64,000 nucleotides of DNA. Source: Otis tarda (Eukaryota; Chordata; Aves; Otidiformes; Otididae). Location: positions 94,591,963 to 94,655,962 of the forward strand of contig CM048554.1 of NCBI GenBank assembly GCA_026413225.1. Direction: 5' to 3'. Each line of letters starts with the position of its first letter. Position 1 is the stretch's first letter. The notes under the pieces were generated by a model. The model worked only from the letters and a program-made list of their open reading frames with translations, was not told the DNA's origin and searched no databases. The position numbers and the translations under genes are program-made. Shown here one piece after another: positions 38,493-49,600 of this stretch.

Positions 38493-38984
38493 TGTGCTTT
38501 AGCCCCACTCAGCAGCTAAAATACCACACAGTTGTTCACTCCCCCCGCACTACCCCCTGCAGTGGGATGGGGAGGAGAATCAGTAAAGAAAAGAAGGCAA
38601 AACTCATAAGTTGAGATAAAAACAGTTTAAGAGAACAACAGAGGAAAAGATAACAGTAATGGAAAACAAAAACAAAACAAAAAGACACCCCACCCCAATA
38701 ACAGAAAATACTTAAGCATGTAACTTACAGTACAATAGCTAAAGGTGGATCCTGATGCTCAGCTCCCTCCTGAGTAACAGGAACCTCTCCTCAGCACCAT
38801 CCCCACTTTATACACTGGGCATGATGTCCCATGGTGTGGAATGGCCCTTTGGCCAATTTGAGTCAACTACTTTGGCTAACTGGTAAACTACCCTAGCTGT
38901 GTCCCCCATCCACAGGTGCCACCAGCTCCAGTTCCTCTCCCAGCTCAGGTGAAGATTAACTTTGTCCTAGCCAGAACCAGGACA
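38493..38984 (-). mobile_element. Solo LTR, class II (ERVK-like)
   Basis: A 492-base element, TGTGCTTTAGCCCC...CAGGACA, with typical TG...CA borders. On the - strand it reads ctggttctggctaggacaaa first, then ccaaagggccattcca, then a TATAAAG box (38806-38812 reversed), and closes with ttatctcaacttatgagtt and gtggggctaaagcaca. The bases outside are similar (gccct at 38486-38490, gccca at 38985-38989), suggesting a decayed target duplication. It is shorter than the family's other copies, with an A/C-rich expansion near 38660-38690. Confidence 0.82.
38806..38812 (-). promoter_or_regulatory. TATA box of the solo LTR
   Basis: On the - strand, TATAAAG within gtgtataaagtgggg, in the position where U3 of this LTR family has its TATA box. 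Promoter activity is only inferred. Confidence 0.45.
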
Positions 38985-40230
38985 GCCCATATCTCTTTGT
39001 TGCAGTTCCCAGCACTCTAATTTCAGAGCACCATTTACTGCGGGGTCAGAATCAACAATGCAGAAATTAAATAGCAGAAAATATGCAACCTGTTTTTCCC
39101 TGGCACCATGACCATCCCTGTGTCTCAAGTGCTGCTGGATGCTGCAGAATGATTTAACTCTTTCTTCTGAGTTGCTGAAGCCATGAGGGATGAAAAACAG
39201 TAGCTGTTACACTTTCCTCTACTTGTATTGAATTTCATTACTGCATATGTAGATCCAACTGTTCATTTCAAAGCCATGGCACTTTCTTTTTAAGTTCTGT
39301 TCCCTGAGCCTTTTGAAGTATTTGTGCAGGATAACTAATAACATTCTCATTAAATCTTCTTTTTCACTGTGTGAAGATTCACTCTGAAGACCAGTATTAT
39401 TTGCTTTGTTTGAACGGGTGTTATAGCTAAAATTTTTGCACTCTTAAGTGAACTATATTATACTGAAAACTGTCAAACGTGCTCAATTCCTGTTACCATA
39501 GGAATTCATGAGCAGCAGAAGACTATAATTTTAACAAACTTTCATTGCTTTGAATCCAATTTTACTGCAATAAGTAGCAAGTTAATATTTTGATTCCAAA
39601 AAATATTGACTGAAGGGTCGGGACAACAGGCCAGCCTCATTTATCTTAGAAACTGATAATGACAGTACAAAATTATCCCCTTGGGAAGAAAAAATAAGCC
39701 TGGCTTTGTCTTCCGAGTCTCAGTTCTTTTCTTGAAGGCTCTGGTCTGATTCAAAGATTCACAGTAATCTTAAAATGTCATGCAGCATTATTCTACACAG
39801 AGCTCACATGGTTATCTGCTGCAAATGAAATGCAACTCCCATCAGCTGTTTCTGCTCTAGTTTCTAGATGTAAAAGTAAGCCCAAACTTCTCATATAACT
39901 TGCAAATAAAATGTTCTTGAGCTCATATATGTACACTGGGTTTTTTTTGGACAGGGCTTTGAAGTAAGACTGTGAAATAACTGTATTTCATAGTTAATTT
40001 CAAATCAGTCTAGGGAGGGATGTTGTATATCACAAGACAACAGATCATCACAATATCTGTAATTTAATATCATTTTCTGTGATCATATAACTGAGAAATA
40101 ACATAGCAATTTCACTGGCCAAAAAGCTTCAGTCCTCAAAAGGAGAAAGACAACAGTCACAGTATTTGAAAAAAAAAAAAGGTACAGGAAAATTTAAAAA
40201 TAAACACTGGTTGAAATGGCCCCATGGCTG
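38985..40230. other. No identified feature
   Basis: Unique AT-rich sequence; no gene or known repeat is recognised. A short poly(A) tract lies at about 40170-40181. Confidence 0.6.
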
Positions 40231-40665
40231 AAGGGCCACAAAGATGATTAAGGGACTGGAGCACCTTTCATATGAGGATGGGCCAAGAGAACTGGCACTG
40301 TTCAGCCTGGAGAAGATAAGGCTTGAGGGGGCATCTTATCAATGTGTATAAATGCCCAAAGGGAGACTGCAAAAACAAGAGAGCCTGGCTTTTTTTTCAG
40401 TGGTGCCCAGTGACAGGACCAAAGGCAATGGGCACAACCTGAAACACAGGAGATTCCCTCTGAACATCAGGGAACACTTTTTCACTGTGAAGGTGACAGA
40501 GCATGGCACAGCTTGCTCAGAGAGGTTGTGGAGTGTCCCTCCTTAGAGTTACTCAAAACCCGTCTGGACATGCTCATGGGCAACTGGCTCTAGGTGACCC
40601 TGCTTGAGCAGGAGGTTGGACCAGGTGATCTCCACAGGTCCCTTCAACCTCAGCCATTCTGTGAC
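40231..40665 (+). mobile_element. CR1 LINE 3' part, other subfamily
   Basis: Starts at aagggccacaaagatgatta agg and contains gagcacctttcatatgagga, cagcctggagaagataagg and the ending ggttggaccaggtgatctcc acaggtccct...ccattctgtgac. This is the CR1 subfamily with a TGTGAC-type end. The same subfamily occurs in opposite orientation at 62314-63135. The copy is truncated and frame-shifted. Confidence 0.9.
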
Positions 40666-42744
40666 AATCAGTCCACGGTTGCTATAATATACAAACTTAT
40701 TTCACAGAAAACTGTTATTTTAATATGTTCCACCCTTTTTTGCTTAGCAGTAAGGCTCTTGAAAACTACTCCTTTCTTTTGTCTGCTCACATTTGTCAGT
40801 TCTCACTTTGGGCTTGATTCATCATCTGATCAGTCTCATGTTTTATCCTCTAATTGAGATAAGTGGTCTCCTTAAGTGCTAATGTCTTCATGCTCAATGT
40901 CAATCCTTCCGTAGTGACCTTGGAGAAATAAGTGAGGAACCCATGGCCAGCTGTCGGGTGCTCACTATACGTGCCTTAAGCCTTGTGTGTGTGTACACAC
41001 ACACACACGTGTATATGTTCCTATAAATGTTTTCTGTTATAAACTCCTACACGCTGGCCCAAATGCCTCTACAGCCTTCCTATCCTTGTCTCATTCTAAA
41101 AGTGTACCCTTCACCTGTAACTAGATTTACTTGATAGCTGACTCTAAGTACGAGGAATGAGAGCTCTCTCTTCTAACAGCTTTGTGAAATATCAGCAATA
41201 ATGGAATCCAATCATGATCTACCTTTCTCACGATTCCTGTAGCATAGACAAATGGTTCCCACTTATATTTGCTCACTATTAAGTAAATGACATTCTTGTT
41301 ATTTAAGCAGTTTTTTCCTACCTTGTTCACATCCTTTGTCTTTATAGTTTATCATAGGCTTTAGATTAAGGTTTTAATGATACAATTGGGTTTTTAAGGT
41401 ATTCAGCAGAAGTGATACAAAAATGTGGTACTTTGCAAAAATCTATTTGTAGCAGCTCCTCAGAAGCCGCATGTGAGAGGACTATTGTCATGCTGAAGGA
41501 CTCTACCTGAATACTGATTTAAGGAATTCTCTCTAGTGCTTTCTTTTCTATTGAGAGTACAGTTGCAGTCTAAACTACCACTCATATTAAAAAAAAATAA
41601 AAATTAATAACCTGACCCTTTTTCTATCACAGGTTTGGCTCTTTGTGCTTTCCGCTATACTTCATATCTCCATTATTGCACCAATAATTCCGAATGTTAG
41701 GAAGACTACTGATTCTGAGGAACTAATCCTTCTTTTTACTGAATACCATTTGAAAAATTCTAGATTTTTTTTTAAGTTGAAATGAGTGATAGGTATACAA
41801 TCAATTAATAACTTTTCTTCTCAAAAGACTCTTTGAGCACTTGCAATGATCAAGTCACATTAAATAATCCAATATTTCATTTTATAGCCTTACTAGTTTG
41901 TGTAGGTGCGTCTAAATTAGCTGCCTCCTTCCCTGCTCCAGTTGCAATCAAACAGGCCAAACAAGTGGTAGGAGTCTTTATGTTTTTTCTTAAAAATTCT
42001 ACAAATTCCTTGGCTGTTTTATCCCTCGGATTTTCTTTTTGGAAGTTCATGAATCAGAACACAATATTCTCTATCCAAAGTGACAGGCATCACTTCACTT
42101 TATCTGAGTAAATCCACTGATATAAAAGAAAATAACTTCCACTTTTCAGTAATGTTTGGCTTGGAGAATCCATGTCTGTCTAATCAGTCAGCAGGATGTT
42201 TGAGATTATGGCTCTATCTTCAGACTTCCATAATCCTTCTGTAAAGTCCTGGTTGAGAAATAAAATTAGAAATGTGAGGCCAGCAAGAATTGAAACTGAA
42301 ATAATAGTGATACAACAATCGTGTTTTCAATTAGCTGTGTATTTAGGAAGATAGTTGCTTAATCTTCAGCTGTTTCAATTCTGGACACAAGATGCTTGTA
42401 AGTTCTAATTTGGTACTCAGCTGTCTGGCTTAGATTTTATGTTAAAAAGTGTGGAAGGTAAAATGTTTACTTGTTCAGAGAAAAAAAAAAGAAGTCTTCC
42501 TTTTTGAAGTTCCCTTCTCAAAATCTAATGACTCCTACACTTTTTTTCTTAGGAGCCCTGAGAAAACTTTTTTTTTTTTTCTGAGCAACAGAAGAATCTC
42601 TGTAATATTATTTTCCACAACATATATCTTCTTTGATTGTTTTTTAATACTGGATAAATTTCTGTTTTTCAAAGCTACTAGTTAAAAGAGCTGCAAAATT
42701 TGCACGTCTTGTAGGTCTTGAATGGAACTACTGCATGTACTCAC
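40666..42744. other. No identified gene
   Basis: Unique AT-rich sequence with one alternating purine-pyrimidine stretch at 40984-41018. An open frame of 92 codons at 41833-42111 on + shows no family motif. Confidence 0.6.
40984..41018. repeat. TG/CA palindrome, alternating purine-pyrimidine
   Basis: Thirty-five bases alternate strictly between pyrimidine and purine. The first 22 (40984-41005) are a perfect palindrome: (TG)5T then A(CA)5. Such sequence can adopt Z-DNA or a cruciform. Confidence 0.9.
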
Positions 42745-42816
42745 CCCGGCAGCACACAGGTGAGAAAGTTCATATTACAGTGCGTGAGGTCACAGCTGAA
42801 AGTGTCATGGTGGCAT
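42745..42816 (-). other. Unidentified exon candidate, Cys-rich
   Basis: On the - strand this 72-base segment follows ...actcatttgtgttttag and precedes gtgagtacatg, a strong donor. Only one frame is open; it reads CHHDTFSCDLTHCNMNFLTC followed by VLPG, with four Cys in 24 codons. It is phase-compatible with the candidate at 44519-44578 on the same strand. I do not recognise the peptide. It may instead be a conserved non-coding element or chance. Confidence 0.3.
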
Positions 42817-44518
42817 CTAAAACACAAATGAGTACAATTCAGTGTGTTTATTTTACCAGTTCCTGATGATGATGTTTGTTTTTGTTAATTGGCTGGCTGA
42901 CACTGAGGGATCTCTATCAGTTTATGTATATGAGAATCAATCAGGTCCTCTAACTCATATGGGAACAATAAAGTATTCTGTACTTTAAGAAATCAGATTT
43001 TTAATTTGATTGTGTACAAAAAGTTAAAATCATTTAGTTAAAATCAATAAATAAAATTTTAAAAACTTTGATAAGATAACCTCTCCAAAGAGCTAAACTA
43101 TGATTTATTGGCCAGTCTTAATGTCTAGAGTTGCAGATGGTCTTGTTTGCAAAAGTAAAATGGTAACTTGTGTCATGACAAGTCAGATGCTTTATATGTA
43201 GCAAAAATTTCTTATAAGGGTTTTTGCAATCAGTTATTTTTAAAAGTGTGAGATTTTTTGTTGTTGTTTTCAAAAAGGCTACTAAAGGCCATTGTTAATT
43301 AAATTAATTAAACCTTTACATTCTGCTCCTGATAATTTTAGAAATTTCAGGAGCTACCTCTGTATAACTTTTAACAGCTAGTTTTAGCAGGACTTTTCTG
43401 AAATGGCAGTAATCCAACTCATTGACTCATGGTCTTAGAAAGTGCTATGGATGATTTGTCTAATGGCCTAGCATAGTGCACCAAAGCAGAGTAAATCACA
43501 ACGCCTAAGACTTGGATGTGTGACCAATGTTTTTTTGTTGATTGGGTCAGCAAGTAATTAGAAGCAATATTCAAGCCCTGGCACACAACACAAGCTATCT
43601 TGAGAACGAAAGGTACTGCTACCACTATAAGCTCTATCAACCTTCAAATATTTTTTGTTTGTCCTCTAGCCTCATCAGCATAAAATCTTATATTAACTAC
43701 ACTACTTGTAATGCACAAGTGCAAAACCAGGAAGATTTGAAGGGTTTGCACATCCTTTTATCTTACATCATAATTCTTCCTTCATCTCCCTTTTTTGACT
43801 TCTGTTTAATTTACTAACATTCAAAAGAAAAAATTTCTTTGGTTGTCTGCATGTGTATACACTTTTAGGAATACTTGGGTAGTCCAAATAAGGAAGGTGC
43901 CAGAAAGAAAATTCCTTTCAATTAAGTATATTTTTAAAAAGCAGAATGTAATTTTTTCCTATCTGTATAGAAATCTAAGGAAAACATTCATCTGTACACT
44001 TTTCTATAAGGATCGTTTAAATACTTTTTTGAATGATCTATTAGGGAGGGATACCTGAGTAGGAAAGGGAATGAGAAAGGTCTTTCGGTCATATAAAACC
44101 TGAAACTTATGCAGGAAGATTTAAATGGGTTTTAGGCTGTGAGTTAGACAAAGCAGTAATTTAGTTATGAATCCCAACTATCGAACTTAACCAGCAGCAG
44201 TAAATAAGGACCTTACTTGGCTGAATACTTTAGAACATGGCTACGCCTTTTATTTTTTTAATAATATGTAGGGGTAGATCAATTGCGGAGCTGACTTTAT
44301 GATTCAAGTGATATGTCTTCGATCTAATATAGCAGGAATAATCCACAAATGGAGTTTTAAAAATGAAAATATATAGTGTTCTATAAGAAGGGCCATATTC
44401 TTGCAGCTAGGCAAAGGGTGCAATAGAAGCCTGGTATAGAGCCAAGAGAACCTCTCCAGTCCTTGACTGTCAGGAATAGAGGAATTCATGGCACAACTAA
44501 CCTTTTTTTTATTTTTAC
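42817..44518. other. No identified gene
   Basis: AT-rich sequence between two exon candidates. A 73-codon open frame on - (43419-43640) has a hydrophobic start but no family signature. Confidence 0.55.
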
Positions 44519-44578
44519 CTGAGCGTGGAGAGACGGCACTTTATAGTTTGATGTATTCCGCACAGGGAAAGCTTGCCT
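44519..44578 (-). other. Unidentified exon candidate
   Basis: A 60-base - strand segment with a good pyrimidine-rich acceptor (ctgttctttcttttcttgga cacag) and donor ctcag|gtaaaa. Two frames are open. The one that joins the open frame of 42745-42816 reads GKLSLCGIHQTIKCRLSTL and ends with two bases of an Arg codon. No family is recognised. Confidence 0.28.
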
Positions 44579-45506
44579 CTGTGTCCAAGAAAAGAAAGAA
44601 CAGAGTGTACAGTGTCTAGTTCTTTTCTGCAAGACTCCTTCCCCATAATTTCTCTTTCTGGGTGCTATTTATTCCAGCCAGGTTAATCAGGCATTTCAGG
44701 CATGGGTGCTCTGAGTTAATGAGACACCATTTAATCTTTTTCTTTCATAGCAGCTGAGAACTGAATCTGCCCAATGGCCATCTCTTTTTTTTTTTTTTCC
44801 TTTTTTTTTTCTTTTTTCCCCCCCTCCTTCCTTGACACTTGCTTAGACCTGCAGCTTCCTTTACAGCATCAGTTATTTTGATTTCTAGGGAGAAAAGCTA
44901 CTTCAGGTTGTCTTTTCTTCCTTTTAATCATAAAAACCAATGGCATTAGAATGCCAAATATTTGCATTTGGAATTCATATTCTTGTTTTCTGTGTTGTTC
45001 AATCAGGAAAATGTCAATTTTTTATGGAACTTGTTTGCTCAGTGAGTGAGCTCTATATGAGGCTCTTTCATCCATTTTATTGCTAGTGCTATCTTTTCTG
45101 TTAATGAGTAGACACTTCCTAAGTGAATGGTTTTATGCAGAGGTAGAGAATAAGGCATTTGTTATCTTCCACTTCTCAAGAGGCCTGCCTTTTGGCAATT
45201 GATAGAGATATTTCAGAGTAATTTCTCATTAAAAGTGGTATTGACCAAGACTGACTTCTTGCAGAACTGTTTTCTCAAATATGTGAAGGTTTTTCCATGA
45301 TCTTCTCTCCATTAAGTTTTACCTGACCATCATTATATACTCTTTATGGTAGCTGGGTAACCAGCTAGGCTTTTGACATAACTAGCAGTTACTCAGTCCA
45401 GTGTCAGGCTTCAGTAGATTTGCATGGGAATTCCACAGGTGCTTCTTTTTTCTCAGGAGTCTGAGCTTGTAAAACCAAACTGCTTCACCCTCTCCCTGTC
45501 TCCTTT
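44579..45506. other. No identified gene; polypyrimidine tract
   Basis: Unique sequence with an uninterrupted 53-base run of T and C at 44781-44833. Nothing else is recognised up to the LTR at 45507. Confidence 0.65.
44781..44833. repeat. 53-base polypyrimidine tract
   Basis: Only T and C occur from tctcttttt to ctccttcctt, including T runs of 10 or more and a C run of seven. Confidence 0.95.
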
Positions 45507-46642
45507 TGTTCCGGTTTTATTAGTGAGGGGGTGCCTAAGGTGGTAGCTTCTGTAGGAAACTGCTAGAAGTTGCTCCCCTTTGTACAGTGGACTCGGCCGG
45601 GCCTAGGGCGGACCCGCTGCTGGCCAAGGCCAAGCCAATTGGTAGCAGAATGTCCTGTGATAACACCGCTGCGATAACGTATTTAAGTAGGGGAAAACAG
45701 GAAAAGAGGGAGAAGATGTGAAGCAGCTGAGCCGGGGGCAGAGAGGGGGAGGCGCGAGCCTTGTGGGCCTCACCCTCTGGCCTCCCACCGGGCAGCCGAC
45801 TGGGCCCAACTCGGCCCAGCCTGGCTGCAAGAAGTGGAGAGGAGATGAGCAGCTGAAGTGAATAAGATGTAAAAAGGATCCAGAGAGGCGTCTGCCAGCC
45901 TGTTGTGAGGAATGGCTGCAGACGCCAAGGTCAGTGAAGAAGGAGGGGGAGGAGTAATCTTGGCAGCTCCTGGCCAAGATTCCCCTGCAGCCTGTGGTGA
46001 AGACCATGGTGGAGCAGGTTGTCCCCCTGCAGTCCATGAAGGTCCACGGAGGAGCAGATATCCACCTGCAGCCCGTGGAGGACCCCACGCCGGAGCAGGT
46101 GGAGGCCTGAAGGAGGCTGTGGCCCGTGGAGGGCCCGCTGGGGCAGCTGTCCTAGAGGGACTGCACCCCGTGGAAGAGATGACCCATGCCGGAGCAGTTT
46201 CACGAAGGACTGTGGCCCGTGGGAGGGACCCCACGCTGGAGCAGAGGAGGAATGTGAGGAGTTCTTCCCCTGACCTTGAAGCAGCAGCGTAAAACAATGA
46301 GTGATGAACTGACTGCGACCCCCATTCCCTTCCCCTCCCCCCGCCCCGGTGCCGCTCGGGAGGGGAGGTAGTAGAGATAATGTTAAGCCCGGGAAGAGGG
46401 AGGAGTGGGGAGAGGTTATCTTGTTCCCTGTCTCATTTTCCTGCTAATTTTAGTAATAAACGAATAGTTTTCCCCAAGTCGAGTCTGTTTTGCCCGTGAC
46501 AGTAACTTTAAGGATTTCTCCCCGTCCTTATCTCAAACCTCGAGCCGTTTTTCTTATATTATCTCCCCCTATTCTCTCGGAGGGTGGTGGGAGTGAGAGA
46601 GAGACTGCATAGTCTGGTCCTGATCGGGGCTGAACTACGAGA
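45507..46642 (+). mobile_element. Solo LTR, ERVL-like, sister of 3689-4846
   Basis: A 1136-base LTR that starts TGTTCCGG and aligns along its whole length to 3689-4846. It has TATTTAAG at 45680-45687, GC-rich internal units (repeated ggagcaggt / ctgcagcccgtggag) at about 45980-46230, and AATAAA at 46455-46460. Flanking five bases ccttt (45502-45506) and ccttc (46643-46647) differ by one, fitting a 5-base target duplication as made by ERVL-type elements. It keeps more CpG than the copy at 3689, which suggests a younger insertion. Open frames of up to 175 codons on both strands here are by-products of GC richness. Confidence 0.88.
45680..45687 (+). promoter_or_regulatory. TATA-like box of the solo LTR
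   Basis: TATTTAAG at the same relative place as in the other copies of this LTR family. Confidence 0.45.
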
Positions 46643-49600
46643 CCTTCTCATACAGCTCCTTATCGTATACACAGCAGTTTTGTCTCTGGACAGTCTCTCT
46701 CCTAGCCCCACGTTTTAGTTGTGTACTGAAAAAAGTGGAGTGATCCCTACCCTGCCTGTGTTGCTTTACCCTTTTCCAGTGAGATGAGGCTGCAATGGCA
46801 GAACAAATTCAGATCTTTTCTTTTTTTGGTGTCACAGATACTTCAGTGAGCTTGTCTTCAAAGCTGTATTTCCTTGTACACTTCTGAAACCAAAATCTTA
46901 ATGAAATTTGATTCAAGATGTTTACTGCTTCTTGAAGGTCATAATAGAATTTCTGAAATGCTGTGCTAAAATAACTTGCAGTTGTAGTCTGAGATTACGC
47001 TGGCATTGTTTCATGGATACTGTGGATATGAATTATGAAAGCACATTCTGATTAAACAATTTGGAGTTATTAATATGCTTCACTTAGCATTATTTTTGTC
47101 ATCAAAATTAGAAATAATTAAAGCCAGAGAAAATTATTTTCCATTCAAGAGCCCAGAACACTTCATTCAAAATATTTCCTTAGCCCTCATTCTCTTGCAC
47201 TTCATCTGGAGTTGTAAATCATCCATAAAAGAATGAGTGAAATGTGAAAACAAATTCTACAGAGCTCCTGAGGATAATTTTTATACTGAGGATCATTAAG
47301 AAACAGAAATCTATTTGCTGTCTCTGTAGGAATCAGATAAATCCTGTCGAGTCTAGATACCCTGTTGTGGATACTTCAAAAAGATGTACTCATATGCTCC
47401 CCTAAGTGCCTCAGTGTAACATTTAGCTCCTGCTAATGTTCACAGAATATCCATTAGACTTGCAATCACTGAAGCTGACTCTGCAACTAAATTTTACTCA
47501 TGACTGCCTAAAGTCTGGTAACTTCAAGTCACTTAGTTCCTATGTTACATAAAAGTACTGGCAGAATTGATAAAACAGACATTTGCTTTTGGAAGAGAGA
47601 TGTTCTGATACATATTTAGATGTCACCTAACCATGATTACACATATGTTTTCCGTCCCCTTCTCTTTAGAGAACATTGATTTAAGAATTGGGGTCCATGG
47701 TGTTTTTGCACTAGTCCTTAAGTTTTGTTGTCTTGTAATAAATCCACTTTGTACAAGCTACTTAAATATTCATTGAGCGAAAGACAGAAAGCAGAACAGA
47801 CTGGGGCTGTACAGGCTAGCAGTTAGGGCACCCACTAGGGAAGCAAAACACCATCATTTTATTTCCTGCTCCAATGAATACTTAATATGAAATACTGAAA
47901 TATTCATTGGTAAGTGGAAATGGTACCTGACCACATAAGAACTAACATCTGAGGTTGCATGGAGTTAAAATGAAGGCAATCCTACAATGAACCTGAGGAA
48001 AAAAGGTCCAGCATCTGACACAATGTATGCCAAAAGCTGTTATGTCAAAAATTGGTTGTTAGCAAGTGCTGAAAGAAAACTTGCCACTAGTGCTATTGAG
48101 AAACATCCTTTTGGTTTTTTTTTTTAGGAATTTAAAAGAATACATATTTGTTATACTGTAAGATGTGTAACTTATTTCCATTCTATTAGGTGTGATGGGA
48201 CCACACACAAAAACTTTTTGTGAAGAGTTTCATTCATAACAGCTTGGTCAGTACCAGAACTAAAAAAGAGACTCTACGTATTAAATAGCACCTAGTTGTC
48301 ATCTTTTCTAAAAGAAATAATGACATTTCAGTGTGCCATGAAGTGACGAGCACCAAACTAATTTATTTTTGTGGGGAAATTGTTATACTGCAGATTAATA
48401 TTTTGAGGCATAAAGTACAGGACAGCAGGCACTATACTACAGTGAAGCAGAGAAGTCCAGGCTTTCCATGAGTGCTGAACAGGTGGCAACTCATGAAAAT
48501 ATGTTGCTCAGTTCAATCCAGGTCCTAATAATAAAGTGGATATTCAGTTATTAGGAAGATGCAAGTAGTAGAAGGCCATAGATGGATGGAGATGTCAGAG
48601 AAACTGCCACCAAAATTGCCATTAGATGGAAGCCTTTGTTGGTAGCTTCAGCTGAAAGGTCAAATCCCAAATGGAAAAATAAATTAATCTAACATCTCTT
48701 TCTTGCCTGTTGGTAGTAATTAGCCTGATGGATCTTTTTTCTCCTTTGCTGATTCGAGGCATTTGCACTCTGTGGCATTTTAAAAAATTCACATCCACTG
48801 TAACTTCTCATACGTTTGGAGCACTGGTAGGTGGTGCGTAGGTAAGGTGAGCAACTAATCACTCAATATGCAGTTCTGCCAATCATACACATCTGCTACT
48901 TTTTTGTTAGTGCAAAACTGAGTACAATTTTGGTCTTTTATAAGCACTTTGGGGTAAATGTTTTATGTAGCACAGGTAGTTAACCTTTACACTGGTATTT
49001 GAAAGTAGTTTCATCATTAACTTTCCATTTTTACTTATTCAGAAATAGCCTGTGAAAGGCTTAAAACAAAGGTACTTGTCTGAAAATGTTTGACCTCATA
49101 TAAACATTTTTGAAATTATGGCTTTTCATGGCTTTTTTTAGAATTCTGTATTCAGATGTTTATTAGTTATTGGGAAATCACCATTTATTGTTTGAGACCT
49201 TTTTGAATGTTTCACTAGGTGATATAGAGATAATGATCTGTTCTGCCCTCTCAGTAAAACTTGGTTACAAAATTATCCTGTGTTTAGTTACCATGGTGAT
49301 AAGAGGTTTTTTAATATACCTTTGTTATTTTACCCTTTTATTCTTTTAATGAACAAATGTATGCTTCAGGACTTTTCTTAAGCCTTCATATGAACAAAAA
49401 TTTGGCGTATAAAATGTTCACAAATTCCAAATGAAATACTATATCAGTGTGGTTGGGAAGAAATATTTGCAGATGTATCTTCCTTTGTATTTGTAAATAG
49501 CTTCATTTTAAGCTATCAGTCTAGGCAATATATCTCTAAAAAATGCAAAAATATGTGATACAATAAAAGACATTAATGTGGTGGGTTTGGCTCCCTCTTT

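Noticed and set aside
41833..42111. 92-codon open frame on + with a hydrophobic start.
   Set aside because: Phe/Ser-rich composition as expected from AT-rich DNA; no known motif, no promoter or splice context.
45603..46297. Open frames of up to 175 codons, mostly - strand, Pro/Ser/Ala-rich.
   Set aside because: Same cause as in the LTR at 3689; antisense to the LTR and without a domain.
3689..46642. The LTRs at 3689 and 45507 as the 5' and 3' LTRs of one provirus.
   Set aside because: The 41 kb between them contain LMBRD1 exons and other repeats, no gag/pol/env is seen, and each LTR has its own flanking bases.
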